A DNA stretch of 64,000 bases from Terrilactibacillus tamarindi (GCF_009718825.1 NZ_WNHB01000015.1:1-64000); one strand, 5' to 3'; counted from the first letter of the stretch, positions 36,545-47,300 are shown. A program made the numbers and translations. Notes: generated by a model from the letters alone, not told the origin.

Positions 36545-37663
36545 ATGAAGAAAGGTAATTTAGATCTCATTAAGAAAATGAATAGAACTCTAGTTCTTGA
36601 AACAATTCGCCGGGACCAACCCATAAGTAGAGCAAGTATTTCAAAAAAATTAGGGCTCAGTCGATCGACCGTCACTCTCGTTGTAAATGAACTTTTGGAG
36701 AAAAAATTTGTTTTTGAACTAGGATTAGGTGATTCGACCGTTGGTGGTGGGCGAAAAGGGATGAAACTTGGTTTTAATCCAAAGTCTGGTTACGGCGTTG
36801 GTGTGGATATTGGTCGATCTAATATCATCATTATTATTACAGATATGGATAGCGACATTGTGTTCAAGGAAATATATCCTTCGACAAATAATGTTGAAAC
36901 AATTGCAAATTATATTTCAACATCAATGAGTAAATCTGGAGTCGACACTAAGAGAATTTTTGGGATCGGGATAGGTGTTCCAGGTCTCGTTAACACAAGG
37001 TCAGGGGAAATCATTGAATTATCTGCTTTAGGTTGGAAGAATTTTAACTTACTGGAACAAATACAGCCCTACTTTAAATATCCTATTTTTGTAAATAATG
37101 ATGTCAATTGTGCAGCACTTGGCGAAAGATGGGTTGATAAGACCGATAATATGATATTTATTGCTATAGGTTCCGGGATTGGGAGTGCCATCATTGCAAA
37201 CGGTGATTTGGTTGAAGGACATCATTTCTCTGCTGGTGAAATCAACTTATTTATTGATAGAGAAGATATCAAACATGGCAAAGAAAATAATTCCGAAAGT
37301 ATCGGTGTTTTTGAACAACAAGTTTCAGGTTTGGCATTTGAAAAACTGGGTTATTCTGCAGAATTTGTTCTTTCAAATTATAAAAAAGGTCAGAAAGAAA
37401 TTGATCAGATCATTGATCAATTTGTCAACTACCTATCTATCACCCTTGCAAACATGACAAGTTTTTTAAATCCTGAAAAAATTGTTATTGGTGGCGGCGT
37501 TTCAAAATCTTTAAATGTTGTTATAGAAGATATCAAACAAAAAGTAGCTTCTTTCACAAATATTCCGGTAGAAATAGAACTAGCTTGTTTGGGAAGCGAC
37601 GCAGGTGCATTAGGGGCTATTGCTTACGCTTTTGACAAAATACAGAATGAAGACTTTATGTAA
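36545..37663 (+). CDS. ROK-family repressor
   Basis: A 372-aa regulator with an N-terminal winged HTH (NRTLVLETIRRDQPISRASISKK) and a ROK sugar-kinase-like domain (GVGVDIGRSNIIIIITD, FVNNDVNCAALGE). The ExGH-type zinc/sugar motif appears as VEGHHFSAGEIN, but the usual C-x-C-G-x-x-G-C-x-E zinc cluster is not evident. This matches XylR/NagC-type repressors. The start is uncertain: ATG 36545 and GTG 36524 are both possible, without a strong RBS. An XylR-like operator lies upstream, and the ABC sugar operon follows in the same direction 38 bp later. Confidence 0.85.
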   Translation: MKKGNLDLIKKMNRTLVLETIRRDQPISRASISKKLGLSRSTVTLVVNELLEKKFVFELGLGDSTVGGGRKGMKLGFNPKSGYGVGVDIGRSNIIIIITDMDSDIVFKEIYPSTNNVETIANYISTSMSKSGVDTKRIFGIGIGVPGLVNTRSGEIIELSALGWKNFNLLEQIQPYFKYPIFVNNDVNCAALGERWVDKTDNMIFIAIGSGIGSAIIANGDLVEGHHFSAGEINLFIDREDIKHGKENNSESIGVFEQQVSGLAFEKLGYSAEFVLSNYKKGQKEIDQIIDQFVNYLSITLANMTSFLNPEKIVIGGGVSKSLNVVIEDIKQKVASFTNIPVEIELACLGSDAGALGAIAYAFDKIQNEDFM

Positions 37664-37701
37664 TTTATCCGTTTAAAAATATAAATACGAGGAGAATGAC
37701 T

Positions 37702-38979
37702 ATGAAAAAGCTTTTAAGCTTACTCTTTGTTTTGGTCCTAATATTCGTAACAACGGGATGTTCGTCTGGAAACGGCTCTGATGGAAATGGAAAAGTCACA
37801 ATACGAGTCCTATCAAGCGATGATTTTGCTGATTTTCGAAAAGAAGCCGTAAAAGAATTTGAAAAAGAAAATCCAAACATAAAGGTTAATTTTGAAAGTG
37901 TTGCTTATGATCAACTACACGATAAAGAACTTGCCTCATTCAATGCTTCTGGCGATGCTAGCTATGATGTAGTAGATGTTGACGAAATGTGGACTGCAGA
38001 ATATGCGGATTCCGCTTTTATCCAACCAGTAACGGATAAGATTACTGATTCTATGAAAAAGGAATTAGTTCCAGCAAGTTTAAATATCACAAAATATAAA
38101 AACGATTACTATGGTTTCCCAATGTTCAATGACACTTACTTCTTTTACTACAACGAAGACATGCTAAAGAAAGCTGGATATAATGCACCACCATCAACAT
38201 GGAATGAATTTACTGAAATGTCCAAAAAGTTACAAAGTAAAGGGATAACTAAAGGTCCAGCAAGTGCTTGGGGCTGGGGTGCAAGCGAAGGATTAGTAGG
38301 TTATTTTGGTGAATTTCTTGGATCCTTTGGTGGCCAATTCCTTGATAATAACGGCAAACCCGTTTTCAACAGTAAAGAAGGTGTCCAAGCCCTCCAATAT
38401 ATGAGAGATTCTATTCTAAAAGACAAAATTATTGCAGATGCATCTACGGGATATAATGATCGACAAATCTTAGATGCCTTTAAAAATGGAAAAACTGCTT
38501 TCGTATCAGGTTGGTCATTCTACTGGAATGAACTAAATGCGGATGATTCACCTGTAAAAGGAAAAGTCAAAGTTGGTCTTGTACCATCAGCAAATGGATC
38601 TGAGCATAAAACTGCGACGGGGTCGATGTATTTAGCGGTAACTCCTCAATCTGAACATCAAGACGCTGCATGGAAGTTCATTAAATTTCTCGGTAGCAAA
38701 AAAATACAAAAAGAACAATCTTTAAAAGCAGGTGCCTTACCTGTATGGCAAGATCTCTATAAAGACCCAGAGTTAAAGAAAAATCACCCAGCCTTAGAAG
38801 ATATGGGGAAACAATTACAGTACACGATATCTCGCCCATCTCTTATTGGCTACAATGAATTTTCAAAAGACTTTCAAATTATTCTGCAACAAGTTCTTTT
38901 AGGTAAAAAAGATCCAAAAAAGGCTCTTGATGAAGCTGTAAAAAAAGCAAAATCAGCATCAAAACCAACTAACCAGTAA
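37702..38979 (+). CDS. ABC sugar transporter substrate-binding lipoprotein
   Basis: A 425-aa MalE-type (CUT1 family) binding protein. It starts MKKLLSLLFVLVLIFVTTGC, a signal with lipobox VTTGC, followed by a serine/glycine linker. DLVGYFGEFLGSFGG-like blocks and YGFPMFNDTYFFYYNEDMLKKAG are typical of carbohydrate-binding proteins. The ATG at 37702 lies 7 nt behind GGAG. It is followed by two permeases, a SIS protein, a PfkB kinase and an ATPase. It is the first transport gene after the ROK repressor. The sugar cannot be read from the sequence. Confidence 0.9.
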   Translation: MKKLLSLLFVLVLIFVTTGCSSGNGSDGNGKVTIRVLSSDDFADFRKEAVKEFEKENPNIKVNFESVAYDQLHDKELASFNASGDASYDVVDVDEMWTAEYADSAFIQPVTDKITDSMKKELVPASLNITKYKNDYYGFPMFNDTYFFYYNEDMLKKAGYNAPPSTWNEFTEMSKKLQSKGITKGPASAWGWGASEGLVGYFGEFLGSFGGQFLDNNGKPVFNSKEGVQALQYMRDSILKDKIIADASTGYNDRQILDAFKNGKTAFVSGWSFYWNELNADDSPVKGKVKVGLVPSANGSEHKTATGSMYLAVTPQSEHQDAAWKFIKFLGSKKIQKEQSLKAGALPVWQDLYKDPELKKNHPALEDMGKQLQYTISRPSLIGYNEFSKDFQIILQQVLLGKKDPKKALDEAVKKAKSASKPTNQ

Positions 38980-39009
38980 ATCATTATTTTAATCACTCGG
39001 AGGATGAAG

Positions 39010-39894
39010 ATGATCAAAAAAATAAGACCCTATGTCTATCTAGTTCCTGCATTCTTAGTGATCCTCTGTGTAACACTTGCACCTATTCTCTACTCTATCT
39101 TTATTAGTTTTATTGATCTTACTAAAAATGTTCATAAGTTGGATAACCCTAACTTATGGAGTTTTATCGGTTTTACCAATTATATCAACGTTCTAAAAGA
39201 TAGTGTTTTTTGGAGTAGTTTAGTGAGAACCATTATCTTTACTGTTGTAACAGTTGGATTTGAATTTATTTTAGGGCTTGCCATTGCCCTTATCTTGAAC
39301 GAAAAATTTAGAGCAAGAGGTTTAGTTAGAGGATTAATGCTTATCCCATGGGCTCTTCCAACCATTGTTAACGCGGTATTATGGAAATGGTTTTATGATG
39401 CAGATCATGGCACGATTACAGGTTTGCTTGCCCGCTTAGGATTTACTGATGGGTATAGTAATATTTTGAGTCACACAACTTCAGCCTTGATCGCCATTAT
39501 GACGGCTGACATCTGGAAAAACACAGCCTTTGTTGCTTTAATACTGTTAGCTGCTCTTCAAAGTCTTCCAAAAGATATTTATGAAGCAGCTAAAGTCGAT
39601 GGAGTAAAGCCTTTCCAAAGATTATTTAGTATTACAATTCCTCTTTTGGCACCAGCTATTCTAGTTGCTTTAATCATAAGAACAATGGAAGCATTTAAGG
39701 CATTTGATATTATTTACATTATGACAGGTGGCGGTCCAGGCGGGGGAACACAATTATTATCTTTTCTTGCTTATCAACAATCTATGGTATTCGGCAATTT
39801 TAGTTATGGAGCAGCCCTTGCTCAGATCATGTCCATATTCACCATGATCTTTGCCGTTATCTATATTCGAATTTTTTACAAGGACAGGGGGTAG
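39010..39894 (+). CDS. ABC sugar transporter permease (MalF-type)
   Basis: A 294-aa permease with six membrane segments. The EAA loop YEAAKVDGVKPFQRLFSITIPLLAP near residue 205 binds the ATPase. The ATG at 39010 lies 6 nt behind GGAGG; the ATG at 39004 is too close. It pairs with the permease encoded 4 bp downstream to form the CUT1 importer channel. Confidence 0.92.
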   Translation: MIKKIRPYVYLVPAFLVILCVTLAPILYSIFISFIDLTKNVHKLDNPNLWSFIGFTNYINVLKDSVFWSSLVRTIIFTVVTVGFEFILGLAIALILNEKFRARGLVRGLMLIPWALPTIVNAVLWKWFYDADHGTITGLLARLGFTDGYSNILSHTTSALIAIMTADIWKNTAFVALILLAALQSLPKDIYEAAKVDGVKPFQRLFSITIPLLAPAILVALIIRTMEAFKAFDIIYIMTGGGPGGGTQLLSFLAYQQSMVFGNFSYGAALAQIMSIFTMIFAVIYIRIFYKDRG

Positions 39895-39898
39895 GCAG

Positions 39899-40750
39899 GT
39901 GGAAAGAACAAAAAATCAGCAGTTTTTTATCTATCTCGGCGTTATAGCTGTGATGATATTCACTCTTGCACCTATTATTCTTTTAATCATTGCCACTCTA
40001 TCTTCGGGACAAGATCTAAATTCTAAAACACTACACTTTCTTCCAAGTCATTGGACTTTGAAAAACTTTACAGATATATTTACAGCTGAAAGCAATGATG
40101 CAAGCGTACCGCCTTTTATGCAGGCATTGAAAAATAGTATTATTGTATCTCTCTCAACAACTTTTTTAACTTTAATTATTGCTATATTAGCGTCATATGC
40201 TATCTCGCGTTTTCGTTTTAAAGGTCAAAATGGACTATTGATGTCAACTCTTGGCTTTAGAATGGTTCCAGAAATTGCCCTTCTCATTCCGTTGTTCGTC
40301 ATCTTTGCACGGTTTGGAGCGATTAACAACTTATCATCCCTTATATTGATTTACACAGCTTTTAATCTACCATTTGCGATTTGGATGTTACAAGGATTTT
40401 TTCGCTCAATTCCTAAATCAATGGAAGAATCAGCCTATCTTGATGGCGTCTCTTCTTTCGGGGTTCTCATCCGTTTTATCTTGCCTATTTCCCTTTCGGG
40501 GATTATCGCAACTGGAATTTTTGTTCTTCTGGCATCATGGGATGAATTTATGTTTGCAAGTATCTTTACATCAACATATGACTCAAAAACCATAACTGTA
40601 GCCATATCGGAATTCTCAAAACGTGGTATGGTAAACTTCGGTATGCAAATCACCGGTGGTCTCATTGCTTCATTACCACCAATTATATTAGCTTTAATTT
40701 TCCAAAAATTCATAGTAAGCGGACTAAGTGAAGGTTCAGAAAAGGGGTAA
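39899..40750 (+). CDS. ABC sugar transporter permease (MalG-type)
   Basis: A 283-aa permease with six membrane segments and the EAA loop MEESAYLDGVSSFGVLIRFILPIS near residue 185. The start is GTG at 39899, with AGGGGGT about 7 nt upstream. The longer frame overlaps the previous gene by 44 bp and is not preferred. It is the second half of the CUT1 sugar channel. Confidence 0.92.
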   Translation: MERTKNQQFFIYLGVIAVMIFTLAPIILLIIATLSSGQDLNSKTLHFLPSHWTLKNFTDIFTAESNDASVPPFMQALKNSIIVSLSTTFLTLIIAILASYAISRFRFKGQNGLLMSTLGFRMVPEIALLIPLFVIFARFGAINNLSSLILIYTAFNLPFAIWMLQGFFRSIPKSMEESAYLDGVSSFGVLIRFILPISLSGIIATGIFVLLASWDEFMFASIFTSTYDSKTITVAISEFSKRGMVNFGMQITGGLIASLPPIILALIFQKFIVSGLSEGSEKG

Positions 40751-40756
40751 TTTATC

Positions 40757-41749
40757 ATGAGTAAATTTTATCAAGAAGTGTGTGAACAACCAAAAGCAAT
40801 AAGAGAAACAATCCAAAATAATCAAAGTATGGGCATCGAAAAAGACAAACCTTTTCTATTTACGGGAATGGGTAGTTCTCTAGTTGCCTCAAAGTTAGCA
40901 GCTGAATATCTAAATGCCAATGGTATAGATGCCATAGCAGTGGATAATTCTGAACTCTTATACTATTATCCAACAAAATTTCTTGAACAATTTCATGTCT
41001 TTGTTATCTCACAAAGCGGAGAAAGTTATGAAGCGGTTGAACTAGCAAAAAAATATGACTCTGTGACAGCAGTAACAAGTTCTCCTGATACCACGTTAGC
41101 AAGTTTGGCCGGGAGAAGCCTATATATTCACTCTCATAAGGAAGAAGCCATCGCTTCATCAAAATCATTCACGTCGACAGCAGCTCTCCTTCTTCTATTA
41201 GCCTCAAAGATAGCAGGCACAGACTTAACAAAACAACTCTATGATGCTGCGGATATCTTAGACCAGCAATTTAAAAATGCAGATGAATATAAAAGAAAAA
41301 TCGGCCAATTCCTTGACGCTAATAAACCCCTCATACTTATTGGCCGCGGTCCGAGTGTTTGTACTGCTCAGCAAGGGGCCCTAACATTAAAAGAAACAGC
41401 AAGAATGTTCACTGAAGGAACATCAGCACCACAGTTCCGTCACGGACCTTTTGAACTTATTAAAGAAAACTTGCAAAGTATTTTCTTTAATCCAAAGGGG
41501 ATCACCTATGAAATTAATAAAAACTTTGTCTTAGAAATGGCAGATTTAGGCGCTAAAGTGCTCTATATTTCAGAAGAAGAATTAGTCCATGACAATATAC
41601 TTTCCATCGTCATACCGTCATCTGATGAGTATGCGAGTGTCACTATTTATTCATACATCACTCAGCTAGCAGCTGTCGAACTCTCCTCACAAAAGGGTTT
41701 GGTCGCAGGAGAAGCAGAAATCATTAGTAAAGTCACTGGTAGGGAATAA
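40757..41749 (+). CDS. SIS-domain sugar-phosphate isomerase/deglycase
   Basis: A 330-aa protein with two SIS folds, like the isomerase part of GlmS and the fructosamine deglycase FrlB. The first SIS has LFTGMGSSLVASKLAAEY and VISQSGESYEAVELAKKY; the second contains GRGPSVCTAQQGALTLKE and EGTSAPQFRHGPFEL, where Glu and His correspond to the acid-base residues of GlmS and FrlB. Next to a PfkB kinase and an ABC sugar importer, this recalls the B. subtilis frl operon, in which fructosamines are imported, phosphorylated and cleaved. Amino-sugar isomerisation is the main alternative. ATG 40757 follows AAAGGGG. Confidence 0.8.
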   Translation: MSKFYQEVCEQPKAIRETIQNNQSMGIEKDKPFLFTGMGSSLVASKLAAEYLNANGIDAIAVDNSELLYYYPTKFLEQFHVFVISQSGESYEAVELAKKYDSVTAVTSSPDTTLASLAGRSLYIHSHKEEAIASSKSFTSTAALLLLLASKIAGTDLTKQLYDAADILDQQFKNADEYKRKIGQFLDANKPLILIGRGPSVCTAQQGALTLKETARMFTEGTSAPQFRHGPFELIKENLQSIFFNPKGITYEINKNFVLEMADLGAKVLYISEEELVHDNILSIVIPSSDEYASVTIYSYITQLAAVELSSQKGLVAGEAEIISKVTGRE

Positions 41750-41751
41750 TC

Positions 41752-42672
41752 ATGATTAATTTAATTGGTAATATTAATATAGATTTAATAATGGCTCAGG
41801 TCTCACACCGTCCGGATTTCAATGAAGAACATATGGTAGATGAAATGATCATAAGACCAGGGGGATTAGCCAATGTCGTCTATCCGTTAGCTAAGTTAAA
41901 TGAAAGACCTAGACTGATCTCAGCAATAGGAAATGATCAATTTGGTGATATGATTGTAAAAGAAATGGGCCCTTTAATTGAAGACAGTCTTGTCAGGATT
42001 AATACGCCTTCTGCTGTCTCCGTCTCGGTTGTTGATCAACTAGGATCCAGATATTTTGTGACTTATAGTGGTCATTTTTATGGAATGACTGATGACATTG
42101 TGAAACGATGCATAGATTTTGAGAAAGCCGATGCTTGTTTTTTATATGGTTACTTTCTTATGCCCAACTTCGGCGTTGAGGAAACTCAAGGATGTCTCAT
42201 GCGTGCTAAAGAAAATAGACAGCTTATCTTTTTTGATGCGAACTCAGCTATTGATGGTTGGAGTGAAAAAAGCTGTAATGAAATTTTCTCTCTATTACCT
42301 TACATTGATTATTTCATGCCAAACGATGAAGAATTACTCCACTTAACAGGAGCTTCCTCCATAGAAGAAGGTGTAGAGATACTTTTTAATAAAGGGGCAA
42401 ATCAAATCGTTGTCAAATGCGGAGATAAAGGAGCCACTGCATATTTAAAAAATGATGTTATCCATCATTCCGGATATCCTACTAAAGCTTACGATACGAC
42501 AGGAGCCGGTGACAGTTTCAATGCTGGCTTCATGTATAAACTTGTTAATGGCTCGGATATGAAAACAGCCCTAGCATTTGGTAATGCACTAGCAAGTATT
42601 GTTGTTTCTCGGAAGGACAATCGATATCCTGATATAACAGAAATTGAAGAAGTACTCAATATTAAGTGTTAA
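41752..42672 (+). CDS. PfkB-family carbohydrate kinase
   Basis: A 306-aa ribokinase-like enzyme. It has the N-terminal NLIGNINIDLIMAQ, the GGLANVVYPLAKL glycine motif and the second signature YDTTGAGDSFNAGFMYKL with the catalytic Asp. FDANSAIDGW and MPNDEELLHLTG are typical of the family. The start lies 2 bp behind the SIS gene stop, so the two are translationally linked. It probably phosphorylates the sugar or aminosugar taken up by the adjacent ABC importer before the SIS enzyme acts, in the manner of FrlD. Confidence 0.88.
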   Translation: MINLIGNINIDLIMAQVSHRPDFNEEHMVDEMIIRPGGLANVVYPLAKLNERPRLISAIGNDQFGDMIVKEMGPLIEDSLVRINTPSAVSVSVVDQLGSRYFVTYSGHFYGMTDDIVKRCIDFEKADACFLYGYFLMPNFGVEETQGCLMRAKENRQLIFFDANSAIDGWSEKSCNEIFSLLPYIDYFMPNDEELLHLTGASSIEEGVEILFNKGANQIVVKCGDKGATAYLKNDVIHHSGYPTKAYDTTGAGDSFNAGFMYKLVNGSDMKTALAFGNALASIVVSRKDNRYPDITEIEEVLNIKC

Positions 42673-42696
42673 AAAACATTGTTCAACTTTGGTATA

Positions 42697-42734
42697 ACCT
42701 TTGCAAGGTCTGTTCCAAACACTTTGCAAAGGTT
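42697..42734 (+). terminator. Stem-loop between kinase and ATPase genes
   Basis: AACCTTTGCAA (42697-42707) and TTGCAAAGGTT (42724-42734) are perfect 11-bp arms, with weak T runs behind. It may partly terminate or protect the upstream mRNA and so lower the ATPase level relative to the other genes. Confidence 0.55.
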
Positions 42735-42793
42735 CCAAAATCATTTTTTATGAATTAAACTAACCTATCCACTTTACATGTAGGAGGTAACCG

Positions 42794-43921
42794 ATGGCTA
42801 AAATCGTGATGAAAAATATCAAAAAACGTTATAAAAATAGTGATTCATTAACTGTAAAGGATTTTAATTTGAGCATTGATCACAAGGAATTCATTGTATT
42901 AGTTGGCCCTTCTGGTTGTGGTAAATCTACAACTCTAAGAATGATTGCAGGTCTTGAAGATATTTCAGAAGGCGACTTACTCATCGAAGAAAAAAGAATG
43001 AACGATGTAGCTCCTAAAAACCGAGATATCGCCATGGTTTTTCAAAACTACGCCCTTTACCCTCACATGACGGTCTATGATAATATGGCTTTTGCCTTGA
43101 AAATAAAAAAAATGAATAAATCCGAGATTGATTTACGCGTGAAAGAAGCAGCTAAGATTCTCGGCCTAGAAGAATATCTTAAGCGTAAACCCAAGGCCCT
43201 CTCTGGTGGACAAAGACAAAGGGTTGCTTTAGGTCGAGCCATGGTTCGGAATCCGAAAGTATTTCTCATGGATGAGCCTCTATCCAATCTAGATGCTAAA
43301 CTTCGTTCGCATATGAGAGCAGAAATTTCAAAACTACACAGAAAATTAGGAGCCACCACCATCTACGTTACCCATGATCAAACTGAAGCCATGACAATGG
43401 CATCCAGAATCGTTATTATGAAAGACGGAATAATCCAACAAATAGGGACTCCTAAAGAGGTTTACGACCGTCCAGTCAATCGGTTTGTAGCTGGATTCAT
43501 CGGGTCACCATCTATGAACTTTATCAGTGCGACTTGTTCAGATACAGCACTCAAAATTGGTGACTTCACATTTACCATACCCGAAGAAAAAATCGAGATA
43601 CTTAAATCCCAAGGTTACTTAAATAAAAAAATTACTTTAGGAATAAGACCCGAAGATATCCATCATGAACCAAAAAAAGAAAAAAATAATTCAAATACTT
43701 TTCAAGCAACCATTGATGTATCTGAACTTATGGGTTCAGAAAGTCTCTTATATACCTCTCTAGGCGACTCTACTCTTATAGCAAAAGTAAAGTCTACTAA
43801 CATTGCAAACGGAGAGAAAGTCACGCTTTCAATTGATTTTAATAAAATTCATTTCTTTGATAAAGATACTGAAGAAGTCATCCAATCTACTAATCAATCT
43901 AGACTTATTGCAATATCATAA
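42794..43921 (+). CDS. Sugar ABC transporter ATPase (MsmX/UgpC type)
   Basis: A 375-aa ATPase of the CUT1 type. Walker [14 protein letters not shown] (about residue 38), Q-loop MVFQNYALYPHMTV, signature LSGGQRQRVALGRAM, Walker B VFLMDEPLSNLD and H-loop YVTHDQTEAMT are intact. The C-terminal third is the MalK-like regulatory (TOBE) domain. Its length and motifs match the multipurpose MsmX of B. subtilis. It lies at the end of the operon after a stem-loop. The ATPase might serve other sugar importers too. Confidence 0.93.
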   Translation: MAKIVMKNIKKRYKNSDSLTVKDFNLSIDHKEFIVLVGPSGCGKSTTLRMIAGLEDISEGDLLIEEKRMNDVAPKNRDIAMVFQNYALYPHMTVYDNMAFALKIKKMNKSEIDLRVKEAAKILGLEEYLKRKPKALSGGQRQRVALGRAMVRNPKVFLMDEPLSNLDAKLRSHMRAEISKLHRKLGATTIYVTHDQTEAMTMASRIVIMKDGIIQQIGTPKEVYDRPVNRFVAGFIGSPSMNFISATCSDTALKIGDFTFTIPEEKIEILKSQGYLNKKITLGIRPEDIHHEPKKEKNNSNTFQATIDVSELMGSESLLYTSLGDSTLIAKVKSTNIANGEKVTLSIDFNKIHFFDKDTEEVIQSTNQSRLIAIS

Positions 43922-44116
43922 TATTTACGAAATAAACCTTGTTTATATGACCTAGATCTTAAATTCATCAATAAGAAAACCCGCTTTTCTCATATGAGTA
44001 GAGAACAGCGAGGATTTGTTGATACTTCATAACCCATTTTCTTTATTTCAACCCAAATTTCTGCTTAGCTAACGTGATTGATAAAGAGGAAAAATCAAAC
44101 CATAAAATTTATGCCA

Positions 44117-44165
44117 AATAGCCCCGCATCTCTCCTGTTCAAGAGAGACGTAGGGCTATTCTTTG
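44117..44165. terminator. Hairpin terminator behind the ABC sugar operon
   Basis: AATAGCCC...TCTCTC (44117-44134) pairs with GAGAGA...GGGCTATT (44143-44160) and runs into CTTT. It separates the convergent ATPase and metallopeptidase genes and resembles the hairpin at 48066-48103. A REP element follows 11 bp later. The region 43922-44324 holds no gene. Confidence 0.65.
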
Positions 44166-44170
44166 GCACC

Positions 44171-44227
44171 AATGTTCTTTCTGTGTGGAATATGCGAGCA
44201 AAGTGTCTTTTTGCGGTACCTGACACC
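44171..44227 (+). repeat. REP-like element F
   Basis: A unit of about 57 bp ending GGTACCTGACACC, directly behind a hairpin; one substitution from the consensus. Confidence 0.8.
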
Positions 44228-44254
44228 CAATATCTTCTCATATATCAACTATTC

Positions 44255-44312
44255 AAATGTCTTTCTAAAGTGGACTCTTCTAACAAAATGTCTTTTTGCG
44301 GTGCCTGACCCC
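44255..44312 (+). repeat. REP-like element G
   Basis: A unit of about 58 bp (half-motifs atgtctttctaaagtggac and atgtctttttgcggtgcctg), ending GGTGCCTGACCCC, 12 bp beyond the metallopeptidase stop. Together with F it forms a direct pair 28 bp apart. Confidence 0.85.
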
Positions 44313-44324
44313 ATTAGGATTCAT

Positions 44325-47300
44325 TTATTTTACTTTTACATATTTGTATTTGCTTTTATTCCCAGATTTATCTTTTGCATAGATTTTGAGGGTTGAGTTT
44401 TTCTTTTGTCTCTTTATCTTAATACTGTAGGTGCCTTTTGAGTTGACTGTTGCTTTACCTAGATATTTACTTCCATTATAAAGATAAACAGTGGCGCCTT
44501 TTTCTGCTTTTCCTGTCACATGTGTCGATTTATAGGTTATTTTATTTACGCTTGGTATACCTGGAGCAGTTTTGTCAGCGACTTTAAATGTTGCACCTAG
44601 ACTTTGATTTTTGGACTTATCTGTCGCATAAGCGATTAACGTTATGCCCGCTTTTTGTTTGGATTTAATCTTAACTGTAAATGTCCCTTTGCTACTCGTC
44701 GTCACGTAGCCTAACACTGTTTTCCCTGATTTAATCGTAATACGAGACCCTGACTCAGCTTTTCCTGAAATAGTCGTTTGATTATCTGCAAAAGTATAAA
44801 CTTTTGGTTTGGCCGGTGCCGTTTTGTCAACAACCCTAAAAGATGTTCCGGAACTCTGATTTTTGGCCTTGTCTGTTGCATAAGCGATTAACGTTATGCC
44901 CGCTTTTTGTTTGGATTTAATTCTAACTGTAAAAGTCCCTTTGCTACTCGTCGTCGCGTAGCCTAACACTGTTTTCCCTGATTTAATCGTAATACGAGAC
45001 CCTGCCTCAGCTTTTCCTGAAATAGTCGTTTGATTGTCACCAAAGCTATAGACAGTTGGTTTTGATGGTACTGTATTATCAACCACTTTTATTATCGTTG
45101 CTGAACTTGTATTTCCTGTTGTATCGGTGACATAGACAGCGACAGTAACACCTGCTTTTTGTTTGGCTACTTTTACTTTGTAGGAACCCTTTGAATCTGC
45201 TTTCGCTGATCCAATGACTTTATTTCCAACTTTCACCGTAATTTTGCCATAGGCTTCCGTTTTACCCGAAAGATACGTATCTTTATTGCCAAAGCGATAA
45301 ACGGTTGGTTTCGTTGGTGCCGTTTTGTCGATTACTTGGACTGACGCTTCTTCGCTTTTATTACCACTCGCATCCTCGGCATATACAGTTAGCGTGCTAC
45401 CTGCTTTTTGTTTTGCAATAGTCACTTTAAATGCGCCATGTTCATCGGCTGTGCTGCTTCCAAGATTATTACTTCCATTTTTCACGGTTACTTTTGCGCC
45501 AGCTTCGGTGGTTCCACTTACTAAAGTATCTCGATCACTCACGCTGTTTACCGTTGGTTTCGATGGTGCCGTTTTGTCGCTTACCTGGACTGACGCTTCT
45601 TCGCTTTTATTCCTACTTGCATCCTCGGCATACACAGTTAGCGTGCTACCTGCTTTTTGTTTTGCAATAGTCACTTTAAATGCGCCATGTTGATCAGCTG
45701 TGCTGCTTCCGAGTACATTACTACCATTTTTCACGGTTACTTTTGCGTCCGTTTCAGCGGTTCCACTTACTAAAGTATCTTGATCACTCACGCTATTTAC
45801 CGTTGGTTTCGATGGTCCCGTTTTGTCGCTTACCTGAACTGACGCTCCTTCGCTTTTATTACCACTTGCATCTTCGGCATAGACATTTAGTACTGTTCCT
45901 GCGGACTGACTTGGAATAGAAACATGAAAATAACCATCCCCATCTGCAGAACTAGAACCAATCTCACTTCCATTTATAGAAACAGTGATTTTATCATTAG
46001 CATCAGCTGTTCCAGTAACAACTGTATCACTATCGCCAACAGGGTTTACATTAGGCTTGTTTGGTACAGGTGTGTCAGGATTGTCCTGATTTGTTGAAAG
46101 TAACGTATACGTTACGTTTGGACCTTTATCGGCAGGTATTGTAAAATCGTCTGGTGAATTTATAGATTTAACATAAGCCCCTCCGCCCCTGAGTTGGGTT
46201 GAAGTGCCACTGTACAGTCTAGCCTTTAATTGATTAAACGCTTGGTCCCCTTTAAATCCATATAACCCTGAATTTTGTTTCAAGAGTAAGGCAGCTCTAA
46301 AATCGGTCATAAATTTTCCAAATGTCAAAGTTGGATCAATATATTTTTTTATGAGATCTTCTATTGCTACGTAATCACTATTTGGATCATTGATAAGATC
46401 TCTAAAAAAACGATTCCCTTGGCCACTTTGAATTTTTAAATACTGCATAAATAAGTAGGATAAAGAATAATTAGCCAAAGTATCTCCGCTATAGTCCCAA
46501 TAGAGTAGAGAATGTCCTGCGGCAATTGATGAATCATAATTGTAGTAATCAATTCGATCATCGAGAGCTTGTCCTGAGTATATTTGTTCGGCTGCCATAG
46601 ATAGCCCTTCATTCATCCATGTATCCATGTCACTATGACCTTGGACAAAAACTTTTTGATTGTAATTAATCATATGTTGAAATTCATGGGCAAGCGTTGA
46701 ATAGGCAGCAGATACATCTTTTGATGAAGTCATTCCCATCAATGGGTTCGTATCAATGTAAAAAATTTCTGATTGATTAGAGTGAGTGGTCGCATATAAA
46801 TCTCCTGAATAAAAATAACCTGCCACATAGCCACCGTTCCCGCTAAATCCATCTTGGATGTCATAACAAAGAATGTTGACTTTACCGTTTCCGTCAACGT
46901 CAGATTCATTCCCAAAGTTATCAACATCTGAAGGATGAATTTTATCATCAAATTCTTTACCTAATATATCAGCTTCTTGGGTCGTAAGTTGATTGTTATT
47001 GACCCAAACATTCGCTTTTTCCCCGCTATAAAGGAGTGTCGCATTAATTTGATAATCTGTATTTGTTTCAAGATTAGAAACCCAGAAGTCTTTACTATCT
47101 CCTAAAACACTTTGCGATCTAATAGACTTTGTGTTTTTATTTCGCACTTTACTTTTATCTTTAGCATCAAAAGGTTTAATGTAATCTAATTTATACGCAT
47201 CTTTATCTATCTTTTTGTTAAAGGCATAGTTGTTATTATTTATTTCAAATGAACCCGAATTCTCACTTTGACCTCCATCTGTTGATTCATTGCTGACAAG

